A stretch of DNA of 30,582 nucleotides from an uncultured Ruminococcus sp. GTDB taxonomy: Bacteria > Bacillota > Clostridia > Oscillospirales > Ruminococcaceae. The position numbers and the translations under genes were made by a program. The stretch lies in contig UQYK01000020.1 of NCBI GenBank assembly GCA_900545285.1, positions 1 through 30,582 of the forward strand, in the 5' to 3' direction. Under the pieces are notes generated by a model. The model made no database searches. It saw only the letters and a program-made list of their open reading frames with translations, and was not told the origin of the DNA. This document shows positions 6,604-13,749 of the stretch, in pieces. The stretch's first letter is position 1; the number at the start of each line of letters is the position of its first letter.

Positions 6604-7425
6604 ATGGCAGGATTTTTAACATTTACACGGGAAAAGCCCATCAACCGCATTGTGGAGGTGGAGGTAGGGGAAATCACCCCCAATCCCCATCAGCCCCGGA
6701 CGGAATTTGATCTGGCGGACATGCAGTCTCTGGCAGAGAGCATTGCGCAAAATGGCATTCTACAGCCTTTAACCGTGCGCAGGGGCAGCAACGGCAGCTA
6801 TGAGCTGGTGGCCGGAGAGCGGCGGCTCCGGGCGGCAAAGCTGGCAGGGCTTACGGCCGTACCTTGTATTGTATTGGAGATCAGCTCCCGAAATTCCGCG
6901 ATTATGGCACTGGTGGAAAATATTCAGCGGCAGGATTTGTCCTTTTTTGACGAGGCCAGTGCCATTGAAAAGCTGATTACATATTATGGTATGACTCAGG
7001 AGGACGCTGCCGCAAAGCTGGGAAAGGCGCAGAGCACCATTGCCAACAAGCTGCGGCTCCTGCGGCTTACGCCGGAGGAACGGGAAATCATTATGAAGTA
7101 CAATCTGACGGAGCGGCATGCACGGGCGCTGCTGCGGCTGGCGGCGCCTTCGGAGCGGCTGGCGGTTTTGGAAAAGACGGTAAAATACAACCTGAATGTG
7201 GAGAAAACCGAGGCCGCCGTGGAGGAGATGATCGGGCAGCGAAAGACCAGGGAAAGCTATAAAAAGCGAAGCAAGGTGTTCCAGAATGTGCGGATTTTCG
7301 TCAACACCATTGCCAAGGCAGTGGAAACCATGCAGGCCGCCGGAATTGCGGCGGATTCCCAGAAAATTCAGCGGGAGGACTATATCGAGTACCGGGTGCG
7401 GATTCCCATTGGCGAGCGGCGCTGA
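6604..7425 (+). CDS. noc: Nucleoid occlusion protein Noc (ParB-family CTPase)
   Basis: A 273-residue ParB-like protein. The ParB N-terminal CTP-binding motifs GERRLRA (71-77) and ENIQRQD (105-111) are intact. The helix-turn-helix region contains GKAQSTIANKLRLL, where Gln143 and Lys149 match Noc rather than ParB; in ParB of this genome the same places are Arg150 and Ser156. The C-terminal part VRIFVNTI...YRVRIPIGERR matches the Noc dimerisation domain. Noc spreads on DNA from its sites, binds membrane and blocks division over the nucleoid. The N-terminus MAGFLTFTREKP is shorter than that of B. subtilis Noc and has no obvious long amphipathic helix, so membrane binding is uncertain. Start at 6604 follows GAAAGGAAA. 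A terminator ends the transcript before parA. Confidence 0.88.
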   Translation: MAGFLTFTREKPINRIVEVEVGEITPNPHQPRTEFDLADMQSLAESIAQNGILQPLTVRRGSNGSYELVAGERRLRAAKLAGLTAVPCIVLEISSRNSAIMALVENIQRQDLSFFDEASAIEKLITYYGMTQEDAAAKLGKAQSTIANKLRLLRLTPEEREIIMKYNLTERHARALLRLAAPSERLAVLEKTVKYNLNVEKTEAAVEEMIGQRKTRESYKKRSKVFQNVRIFVNTIAKAVETMQAAGIAADSQKIQREDYIEYRVRIPIGERR

Positions 7426-7436
7426 GTATATCAGAC

Positions 7437-7478
7437 AAGCCGGCAGTATTTCAGAGGTGAAGTACTGCCGGCTTTTTT
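7437..7478 (+). terminator. Terminator after noc
   Basis: A 12-bp perfect stem (AAGCCGGCAGTA with TACTGCCGGCTT, 14-nt loop) followed by TTTTTT. It separates noc from the parA-parB transcript. Confidence 0.88.
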
Positions 7479-7537
7479 CTGCCTGGATTCCGGAAATCCG
7501 GTGTTGTATCCAGGAATGTCAGTGTCTGGCTGGAAAA

Positions 7538-7553
7538 TGTTTCACGTGAAACA
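7538..7553. other. parS site 2, upstream of parA
   Basis: TGTTTCACGTGAAACA, perfect. It is 40 bp upstream of the parA -35 box, so ParB bound here may spread over its own promoter. Confidence 0.96.
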
Positions 7554-7592
7554 CCATGGTGCGCGGATTACCCAAAAAATTTGCAGGAAGCC

Positions 7593-7621
7593 TTTACATC
7601 CGGCAAGAATCATGCTATAAT
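7593..7621 (+). promoter_or_regulatory. Promoter of parA-parB
   Basis: TTTACA (7593-7598), 17-nt spacer, TATAAT (7616-7621) with an upstream TG making it an extended -10. RNA would start near 7628, leaving a leader of about 95 nt. The 296-nt noc-parA gap thus holds a terminator, a parS site and this promoter. Confidence 0.85.
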
Positions 7622-7721
7622 AAAATGGTACATGCCACAGGTTCTGGGAATCTGTGAGGAAATCGGGAACTGTGCAGCGGCACAGGTACGTCCGATGAAA
7701 AAACGGAAAGGAAGATACAGC

Positions 7722-8543
7722 GTGAGTATGGTGTATGCAGTTGCCAACCAGAAGGGCGGCGTGGGAAAATCCACAACTGTAGTGAATCTGGGTGCTTACC
7801 TCGGTTCCCGCGGCAAACGGGTGCTCTGTGTGGATATCGACCCCCAGGGCAACACAACGACTGGTCTGGGCATCAAGAAAAAACATCTGGCGGTGTCATC
7901 CTATGAGGTGCTCAGCGGAAAAAACAGCATTCAGGAAGGAATTATCCGCACGGATTTTGAAAATGTCAGCATCCTTCCGGCGCGGAACACCCTGGCCGGC
8001 GCAGAGCTGGAACTGTCCGCCATGGAAAACCGGATGAACCGGCTGAAAATGCAGATTCTGACCTGTAAAATGGACTATGACTACATCCTGATCGACTGTC
8101 CCCCGGCACTGGGACTCCTGACCATGAACGGTCTGGTTGCCGCAGATCAGCTGATTATCCCCATGCTGGCGGAGTTTTACGCCCTGGAAGGTCTGTCTCA
8201 GCTGACCAATACCATTAAAGTGGTACGGAGCAACTACAACCCGACACTGGATATCTGCGGCATTCTCTTTGTGATGTTTGACGCGCGGCTGAACGTCTCC
8301 CGGCAGGTAGAGGAAGAAGTGGAAAAATATTTTCCGGGAAAGGTCTTTCAGACCAAAATTCCGCGGAATGTCCGACTGTCAGAAGCGCCTAGTCACGGCC
8401 GTCCGGTAATGTACTATGACCGGCTGTCCAAGGGCGCAGAGGCCTATATGATGCTGGGACTGGAGCTGCTGGGCGAAAAGCCGCCGGAGAAAAAGCGGCG
8501 CATGATGGTATTCGGACGGAAAAGGGAGCGTGAGGACTCATGA
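7722..8543 (+). CDS. soj: Chromosome partitioning ATPase ParA (Soj)
   Basis: A 273-residue ParA/MinD-type ATPase. It dimerises on DNA with ATP and is released by ParB, driving origin segregation; in Bacillus it also regulates DnaA. The deviant Walker A motif KGGVGKST is at residues 11-18, followed by VDIDPQGN and DYILIDCPPALG (Walker B region). Length is typical for chromosomal Soj. I chose the GTG at 7722 because AAAGGAAG lies 7 nt before it; the ATG at 7728 is the alternative. A longer frame from 7581 would start upstream of the promoter and was rejected. The stop overlaps parB by 4 nt (ATGA), so the two are translationally coupled. Confidence 0.95.
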   Translation: MSMVYAVANQKGGVGKSTTVVNLGAYLGSRGKRVLCVDIDPQGNTTTGLGIKKKHLAVSSYEVLSGKNSIQEGIIRTDFENVSILPARNTLAGAELELSAMENRMNRLKMQILTCKMDYDYILIDCPPALGLLTMNGLVAADQLIIPMLAEFYALEGLSQLTNTIKVVRSNYNPTLDICGILFVMFDARLNVSRQVEEEVEKYFPGKVFQTKIPRNVRLSEAPSHGRPVMYYDRLSKGAEAYMMLGLELLGEKPPEKKRRMMVFGRKREREDS

Positions 8544-9376
8544 CAATAGGCGGACTGGGCAGCGGCCTGGACTTTCTCTATGACGAAAACACCGCCGATG
8601 TGCAGGTAAAAAAAACACTGCGGCTCTCTGAGCTGGAACCCAACCGGGATCAGCCCCGAAAGCAGTTCAGCGAAGAAGCCATTCAGACACTGGCGGACTC
8701 CATTCAGCAGTACGGCATGATTCAGCCCATTCTGGTGCGTCCGCTGGGACTGAATTATCAGATTGTGGCCGGGGAACGCCGCTGGCGCGCCGCGCGGATG
8801 CTGGGACTGGACGAGGTTCCGGTGGTGATCCGGGATCTGTCTGACGAAGAGACCATGGCCATTGCCCTGATCGAGAACCTCCAGCGGGAGAACTTAAACC
8901 CCATGGAAGAGGCCGGGGGATATGCCCAGCTCATGGAAAAATGCGGCATGACCCAGGAGGAGGTGGCGAAGCATGTGGGGAAATCCCGGAGTGCCATTGC
9001 CAATTCCCTGCGGCTGCTGAAGCTCCCGGAACAGGTGAAAGCTCTAGTGCAGGACGGCAGCCTGAGTGCCGGACACGCACGGGCGCTGCTGGGGATTTCT
9101 GATGAAAAGCTGCTCGCGGAAACTGCGGCAAAGGCGGCAGACGGCAAGCTGACAGTTCGGGCAGTGGAAAAAATTGCTTCCGGCGAGGCAAAGCAGGCAG
9201 AACCGGCTCTGCGGCACCGGGAGGACAGCTTCTACACCGAAATCGAAATCAGTCTGGAAAGCCGGCTGGGACGGCGCGTTTCGGTGACGCGGGGCAAGAA
9301 CAAGGGCACCCTGAATCTGGAATTTTACGATAAGGACGATCTGGCAGCACTGGCGCAGCGTCTGACCAGAGAGTAA
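8540..9376 (+). CDS. spo0J: Chromosome partitioning protein ParB (Spo0J)
   Basis: A 278-residue ParB CTPase that loads at parS, slides along DNA and recruits ParA and SMC. CTP-binding motifs GERRWRA (78-84) and ENLQREN (113-119) are intact. The DNA-reading segment GKSRSAIANSLRLL keeps Arg150, as expected for parS rather than Noc-site recognition. The C-terminal 70 residues (YTEIEISLESRLGRRVSV onward) form the dimerisation domain. The start at 8540 overlaps the parA stop by 4 nt and follows a GTGAGGAC ribosome site. Seven perfect parS copies lie in the window, two of them flanking parA-parB directly. Confidence 0.96.
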   Translation: MTIGGLGSGLDFLYDENTADVQVKKTLRLSELEPNRDQPRKQFSEEAIQTLADSIQQYGMIQPILVRPLGLNYQIVAGERRWRAARMLGLDEVPVVIRDLSDEETMAIALIENLQRENLNPMEEAGGYAQLMEKCGMTQEEVAKHVGKSRSAIANSLRLLKLPEQVKALVQDGSLSAGHARALLGISDEKLLAETAAKAADGKLTVRAVEKIASGEAKQAEPALRHREDSFYTEIEISLESRLGRRVSVTRGKNKGTLNLEFYDKDDLAALAQRLTRE

Positions 9377-9391
9377 AAGTCCCCTCAGGCT

Positions 9392-9407
9392 TGTTTCACG
9401 TGAAACA
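9392..9407. other. parS site 3, between parB and serS
   Basis: TGTTTCACGTGAAACA, perfect, 15 bp past the parB stop and 59 bp before serS. Confidence 0.96.
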
Positions 9408-9466
9408 AAATAAAGTGAATTCTGCGGGATTTTCCCGCACAGCATAGAAAAGGAAGGAAAAAAATC

Positions 9467-10750
9467 ATGATTGATATGAAATGGATCCGGAATGATCCGG
9501 AAAAAGTCAAGGAAAATATCCGGAAGAAATTCCAGGACGAAAAGCTGCCTCTGGTAGACGAAGTAGTAGAACTGGACAAGCAGTTCCGGGAAGCCAAGGT
9601 TAAGGGTGACGAGCTTCGCAGCCAGCGAAAGTCCATCAGCAAGAAGATCGGCGCACTTATGGGACAGGGCAAAAAGGATGAGGCTGAAGCTGTAAAGGCA
9701 GAGGTCGGCGCAATCGGCGATCAGCTGGACGCACTGGAAAAGCAGGAAACCGAGCTTTCTGAGAAAATCCGGAAGATTATGCTGGTAATCCCGAACTTTA
9801 TTGACGATTCTGTGCCCATCGGCAAGGATGACTCTGAAAATGTGGAAGTAGAGCGCTTCGGCGAGCCGGTTGTTCCGGATTTTGAGGTGCCGTATCACGT
9901 GGATATTATGGAAAAGCTCCACGGCATCGACATTGATGCAGCCAGAGACACCAGCGGCAACGGCTTCTACTATCTGTGCGGCGATATTGCACGGCTGCAC
10001 TCCTCCATTCTGGCATATGCCCGTGACTTTATGATCAACAAGGGCTTTACCTACTACATTCCGCCGTTTATGATCCGCAGCAATGTGGTAACCGGTGTAA
10101 TGTCCTTTGCTGAAATGGAAGGCATGATGTACAAGATTGAGGGCGAGGATCTGTACCTGATCGGTACCAGTGAGCACTCTATGATTGGTAAATTTATCGA
10201 CACCATTCTGCCGGAAGAAAAGCTGCCTCAGACACTGACCAGCTATTCTCCGTGCTTCCGGAAGGAAGTCGGCGCGCACGGCATTGAAGAGCGCGGCGTA
10301 TACCGGATTCACCAGTTTGAAAAGCAGGAAATGATCGTGGTCTGCAAGCCGGAAGAGAGCATGGACTGGTTCCACAAGATGTACGGCTATACCGTAGAGT
10401 TCTTCCGGAGCCTGGATATTCCGGTACGGACACTGGAATGCTGCTCCGGCGACCTGGCAGATCTGAAGGTCAAGAGCCTGGACGTAGAAGCATGGTCTCC
10501 CCGTCAGAAGAAGTACTTCGAAGTGGGCAGCTGCTCCAACCTGGGCGATGCACAGGCAAGACGGCTGGGCATCCGCATCAAGGGCAAGGACGGCAACAAG
10601 TATTTTGCACACACGCTGAACAATACTGTAGTTGCGCCGCCTCGTATGCTGATTGCGTTCCTGGAAAACAACCTGAACGAAGACGGCTCTGTTCGGATTC
10701 CGGAACCGCTCCAGCGGTATATGTTCACCGACTGCATTCGTCCGGAATAA
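9467..10750 (+). CDS. serS: Seryl-tRNA synthetase (archaeal/eukaryotic-like variant)
   Basis: A 427-residue class II synthetase that charges tRNA-Ser. Residues 1-105 form the N-terminal tRNA-binding coiled coil. The catalytic core has TSEHSMIG (about 234-241), motif 2 FRKEVGAHG (264-272) and HQFEKQEM (282-289). Motif 3 reads HTLNNTVVAPPRMLIAFLEN (382-401), with Arg393 kept. Typical bacterial SerRS has TAEVPLT and a Gly-Ser-Gly form of motif 3; the form here looks closer to archaeal and eukaryotic enzymes from memory of the family. Start at 9467 follows AAAGGAAGG. There is no terminator between parB and serS, so they may be co-transcribed. A bidirectional terminator separates it from convergent rsmG. 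An essential gene transcribed against the fork next to the origin is uncommon. Confidence 0.95.
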   Translation: MIDMKWIRNDPEKVKENIRKKFQDEKLPLVDEVVELDKQFREAKVKGDELRSQRKSISKKIGALMGQGKKDEAEAVKAEVGAIGDQLDALEKQETELSEKIRKIMLVIPNFIDDSVPIGKDDSENVEVERFGEPVVPDFEVPYHVDIMEKLHGIDIDAARDTSGNGFYYLCGDIARLHSSILAYARDFMINKGFTYYIPPFMIRSNVVTGVMSFAEMEGMMYKIEGEDLYLIGTSEHSMIGKFIDTILPEEKLPQTLTSYSPCFRKEVGAHGIEERGVYRIHQFEKQEMIVVCKPEESMDWFHKMYGYTVEFFRSLDIPVRTLECCSGDLADLKVKSLDVEAWSPRQKKYFEVGSCSNLGDAQARRLGIRIKGKDGNKYFAHTLNNTVVAPPRMLIAFLENNLNEDGSVRIPEPLQRYMFTDCIRPE

Positions 10751-10765
10751 ACTGGTTCTAAACTA

Positions 10766-10801
10766 AGTTTTCCACAGCAAAATTTTCCGTTGTGGAAAAC
10801 T
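10766..10801. other. Hairpin after serS built from DnaA-box-like arms
   Basis: AGTTTTCCACA (10766-10776) and TGTGGAAAACT (10791-10801) pair over 11 bp with a 14-nt loop. Each arm contains TTTTCCACA, a relaxed DnaA box. It precedes the stronger terminator at 10802-10849. Confidence 0.5.
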
Positions 10802-10944
10802 AAAAAAGAAAAATCCACGGAAACTGCGATGGTTTCCGTGGATTTTTTTGTGTGGTTTTTTCCTTTGTTGAAAACTGTGGAAATGCTGTTGTGAAGAATT
10901 TTGTGCAGCAAAAAACGTTTTTCACAGGACGATTTTGTGGAAAA
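10768..10944. other. Cluster of relaxed DnaA-box-like 9-mers
   Basis: TTTTCCACA or close forms lie at 10768-10776, 10791-10799 (reverse), 10876-10884 (reverse, one base off), 10918-10926 (TTTTTCACA) and 10936-10944 (reverse). They fit TTWTNCACA except as noted. Two form the arms of a hairpin, so part of the cluster may have another cause. Confidence 0.35.
10802..10849. terminator. Bidirectional terminator between serS and rsmG
   Basis: A 15-bp perfect stem (10810-10824 with 10832-10846, 7-nt loop) has T runs on both strands. It ends the convergent transcripts of serS (plus) and mnmG-rsmG (minus). Confidence 0.9.
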
Positions 10945-10963
10945 CGTTCTCTTTGCATCTTTA

Positions 10964-11674
10964 TTATTGCAGTGGATTCTTTTTGATCTTGTCGCTGCGC
11001 CGGGGGTATTTTTCCGGTGTGGCGGCGCGCTTCCGGATGCGAATAATGCGGCGCTCCCCTACAGCATCCAGGCAGTAGGAGATCTCCTCCGGCTGATCAC
11101 CGCCCAGAATTTCCGCGGCGGCTTCCGCATGGCCCGCATGTTCAGAGGGGCCTTTCATAGCGGCAAACACACCGCCCACAGCAGCAAACGGCAGGCAGTA
11201 TTCCGTGAGAACCGGCAGTTCTGCCACGGCGCGCGCCGTCACCAGGTCGAACTGCTCCCGGTAACGGGGCAGCTTTGCCGCATCCTCTGCCCGGCTGTGG
11301 ATGCATGTCACCTGCTGGGACACGCCCAGGGCGGCGGCAGTTTCTTCCAGGAAGGTCACACGCTTTTGGAGGCTGTCCAAAAGGGTGACGCGGAGATCCG
11401 GCCGGAGAATGGCAATGACCATACCGGGAAAGCCGGCACCCGTGCCCACATCCAGCACAGAACCGCCTAAGGGAATGGAAATCTGGCGCAGCAGCATTGC
11501 GCTGTCCAGAAAATGCTTCGCCCAGACCTCTGCCGGGTCGGTGATTGCAGTGAGATTCATATACCGATTGGTTTCTACCAGGGTTTCCAGGTAGATCTGA
11601 AACTGGCGGTAATGGGTCTCACACAGCGGCAGCTGCTGGCTTTCAAACAGCGCTTTGGCTTCCGAAAACGTCAT
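10964..11674 (-). CDS. rsmG: 16S rRNA (guanine527-N7)-methyltransferase RsmG
   Basis: A 236-residue SAM-dependent enzyme that methylates G527 in the 530 loop of 16S rRNA. The SAM motif LDVGTGAGFPG (about 74-84) and the following RVTLLDSLQKRVTFLEE match RsmG, as do TARAVAELPVL (146-156) and the MKG near 190. Loss-of-function in relatives gives low-level streptomycin resistance. Start at 11674 follows AGGAAGGAG and overlaps the mnmG stop by 4 nt (ATGA), so translation is coupled. A longer frame adds 13 residues and was rejected. The C-terminal tail is basic (RIRKRAATPEKYPRRSDKIKK), somewhat longer than in short family members. Confidence 0.95.
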   Translation of the reverse strand: MTFSEAKALFESQQLPLCETHYRQFQIYLETLVETNRYMNLTAITDPAEVWAKHFLDSAMLLRQISIPLGGSVLDVGTGAGFPGMVIAILRPDLRVTLLDSLQKRVTFLEETAAALGVSQQVTCIHSRAEDAAKLPRYREQFDLVTARAVAELPVLTEYCLPFAAVGGVFAAMKGPSEHAGHAEAAAEILGGDQPEEISYCLDAVGERRIIRIRKRAATPEKYPRRSDKIKKNPLQ

Positions 11675-13560
11675 AGAGCGGCTCCTTCCTGTTGTTCCTG
11701 TGCGGTATCCCACACCATGAGCACGGAAATATCTGCCGGGGAAACTCCGGAAATCCGGCTGGCCTGTCCCAGATTCTGGGGACGGTGGGCGTTCAGCTTT
11801 TCGGCGGCTTCCAGACGCAGGCCGCGCACGGTGGTGTAGTCCAGATTCTCCGGCAGCTTCCGGTTTTCCAGCTTGCGCATGCGCTCAATCTGTGCCAGCT
11901 GCTTGGAAATATAGCCGTCATACTTAATCTGAATTTCCACCTGCTCCCCTACTACATCCGGCAGCTGGGGACGCTGTTCGTCAAAGGGGGCAGTCAGCGC
12001 ATAGTTGAGCTGCGGCCGGCGAATCAGGTCGGCAACCTTGCATCCGGTGGACAGCGGCGCGGTGTCGTGGGCTTCCAGGAAGGCATTCAGCGCCGGAGAA
12101 GGCGCCAGATTGGTCTTTTCGACACGCCGTTTTTCCTGTGCAACCTGATTGTATTTTTCCGTCATGGCGGCGTAGCGCTCCTCTGAAATCAGTCCCAGCT
12201 GATATCCCAGAGGCATCAGGCGCTGGTCAGCGTTATCCTGGCGGAGAATCAGCCGGTATTCGCTCCGGGAGGTCATCATCCGGTACGGATCCTCACAGCC
12301 CTTTGTCACCAGATCATCTACCAGTGTGCCGATATAAGAAGAGGCGCGATCCAGCAGGAACGGTTCCTTTTTCTGCACGGCAAGGGCGGCGTTGATGCCG
12401 GCCACCAGCCCCTGTGCGGCGGCCTCCTCATAGCCGGAGCTGCCGTTAAACTGGCCGGCACCGTACAGACCGTGAATCTTTTTGGATTCCAGGGTGGCGC
12501 GCAGCTCTGTGGGATCTACACAGTCATACTCGATGGCATAGGCCGGGCGCATGATTTCTACATGCTCCAGGCCGCGAATGGTGCGGAGAAAGGCCAGCTG
12601 GACATCCTCCGGCAGAGAGGAGGACATGCCCTGCAAGTAATATTCCTCGGTCTGGAGTCCCATTGGCTCTACAAAAAGCTGATGCCGGGGCTTGTCCGCA
12701 AACCGTACAATTTTTGTTTCAATAGAGGGACAGTAGCGTGGGCCGATTCCCTCAATCTGGCCGGAAAACAGGGGCGAACGGTGGAGATTTTCCTTGATAA
12801 TCCGGTGTGTTTCCGCATTGGTATAGGTGATATAGCAGGAAACCTGATTTTTCAGGCCGCTGGGATTGGTGGCAAAGGAAAACGGCGTGATGGAATCGTC
12901 TCCGTCCTGACGCTCCATAGCGTCAAAGTCAATGCTCCGCCGATGCACCCGGCAGGGGGTTCCGGTTTTAAAGCGGCGCATCCGCAGCCCCAGATCGCTG
13001 AGATTTTTCCCCAGAGGGCGGCTGGGCAGGGCGGCATCCGGGCCGCTTTCATAGGAAACCTGTCCCACGTGAATCCGGCCGTTTAAGTAGGTTCCCGTGG
13101 CAATTACCACGGCGGAGACGGTATACTGTGCCCCCAGTGCTGTGACAACCCCGGTGACACGGCCGTTTTCCGTCTGAATTTCGGCGACCTCTGCCTGCTT
13201 GATCTCCAGGTTGGGGGTATTCTCACAGACGTGCTTCATATAATTGTGATACTGCACCCGGTCGGCCTGCACCCGAAGGCTGTGCACCGCCGGCCCTTTG
13301 CCCCGGTTCAGCATCCGGCTCTGCAAAAAGCAGGCATCTGCCCCTTTTCCCATTTCACCGCCCAGAGCGTCAATTTCCCGTACCAGATGTCCCTTTGCCG
13401 TGCCGCCAATAGACGGATTACAGGGCATATTGGCAATCTGATCCAGGGAAATGGTAAACAATACAGTACGGCAGCCCAGCCGTGCAGAGGCAAGTGCTGC
13501 TTCTACACCAGCGTGTCCGGCGCCGACAACCGCGACTTCATATTCTCCCATATGATACAT
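11671..13560 (-). CDS. mnmG: tRNA uridine 5-carboxymethylaminomethyl modification enzyme MnmG (GidA)
   Basis: A 629-residue FAD enzyme that with MnmE makes the 5-carboxymethylaminomethyl group on wobble U34 of several tRNAs. The FAD motif GAGHAG is at residues 13-18, followed by NPSIGGTAKGHLVREID, and the C-terminal helical domain has GCEDPYRMMTSRSEYRL. Length equals that of the E. coli protein. Start at 13560 (MYHMGEYEV) has AAGGATGG upstream; 13551 is an alternative and the frame to 13617 runs into leader hairpins. It overlaps rsmG by 4 nt. It has its own consensus promoter placed between the mnmE stop and a terminator, and a structured leader of about 150 nt, so expression may be attenuated. 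Confidence 0.96.
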   Translation of the reverse strand: MYHMGEYEVAVVGAGHAGVEAALASARLGCRTVLFTISLDQIANMPCNPSIGGTAKGHLVREIDALGGEMGKGADACFLQSRMLNRGKGPAVHSLRVQADRVQYHNYMKHVCENTPNLEIKQAEVAEIQTENGRVTGVVTALGAQYTVSAVVIATGTYLNGRIHVGQVSYESGPDAALPSRPLGKNLSDLGLRMRRFKTGTPCRVHRRSIDFDAMERQDGDDSITPFSFATNPSGLKNQVSCYITYTNAETHRIIKENLHRSPLFSGQIEGIGPRYCPSIETKIVRFADKPRHQLFVEPMGLQTEEYYLQGMSSSLPEDVQLAFLRTIRGLEHVEIMRPAYAIEYDCVDPTELRATLESKKIHGLYGAGQFNGSSGYEEAAAQGLVAGINAALAVQKKEPFLLDRASSYIGTLVDDLVTKGCEDPYRMMTSRSEYRLILRQDNADQRLMPLGYQLGLISEERYAAMTEKYNQVAQEKRRVEKTNLAPSPALNAFLEAHDTAPLSTGCKVADLIRRPQLNYALTAPFDEQRPQLPDVVGEQVEIQIKYDGYISKQLAQIERMRKLENRKLPENLDYTTVRGLRLEAAEKLNAHRPQNLGQASRISGVSPADISVLMVWDTAQEQQEGAAL

Positions 13561-13589
13561 GATAGAACCATCCTTTTTTGCAATAACCG

Positions 13590-13637
13590 CTGTTTCGGCC
13601 GATATGTGCATTTTCATACAGCCATATGCCGAAACAG
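13590..13637 (-). promoter_or_regulatory. Strong hairpin in the mnmG leader next to the ribosome site
   Basis: CTGTTTCGGC (13590-13599) and GCCGAAACAG (13628-13637) form a 10-bp stem, extended inward by ATATG/CATAT. It ends about 15 nt before the Shine-Dalgarno region of mnmG. No U-tract follows, so it is not a terminator. Confidence 0.55.
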
Positions 13638-13643
13638 GCTCTT

Positions 13644-13670
13644 AAAAAAGCCCCCAAAGCGGAGGCTTTT
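13644..13670 (-). terminator. Terminator-like hairpin within the mnmG leader (possible attenuator)
   Basis: On the minus strand AAAAGCCTCC and GGGGGCTTTT pair over 10 bp (one T-G pair) around GCTTT and are followed by more T. It lies downstream of the mnmG promoter and upstream of the mnmG start, the position of an attenuator. It could instead be a second terminator for mnmE. Confidence 0.55.
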
Positions 13671-13683
13671 CCATCAATTCAGT

Positions 13684-13714
13684 AAAAAACGCACCTCATT
13701 CTAGGTGCGTTTTT
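13684..13714. terminator. Terminator between mnmE and mnmG
   Basis: AAAAACGCACCT and AGGTGCGTTTTT form a 12-bp perfect stem with a 6-nt loop and T runs on both strands. On the minus strand it ends the mnmE transcript. The mnmG promoter lies upstream of it and its start point falls inside the first arm. Confidence 0.85.
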
Positions 13715-13744
13715 ATTATACTCTATTTGTACCGAATTTGTCAA
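13715..13744 (-). promoter_or_regulatory. Promoter of mnmG-rsmG
   Basis: Minus-strand TTGACA (13739-13744), 18-nt spacer, TATAAT (13715-13720): full consensus hexamers. The expected start near 13708 is within the first arm of the terminator hairpin, so RNA from this promoter would lack that terminator. Confidence 0.88.
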
Positions 13745-13749
13745 GGCAA

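Noticed and set aside
9044..10612. 522-codon open frame on the minus strand
   Set aside because: Entirely antisense to serS and parB, which have full family signatures.
13060..13072. CCCACGTGAAT as an eighth parS site
   Set aside because: Only the central CACGTGAA matches; the outer bases of the 16-mer do not.
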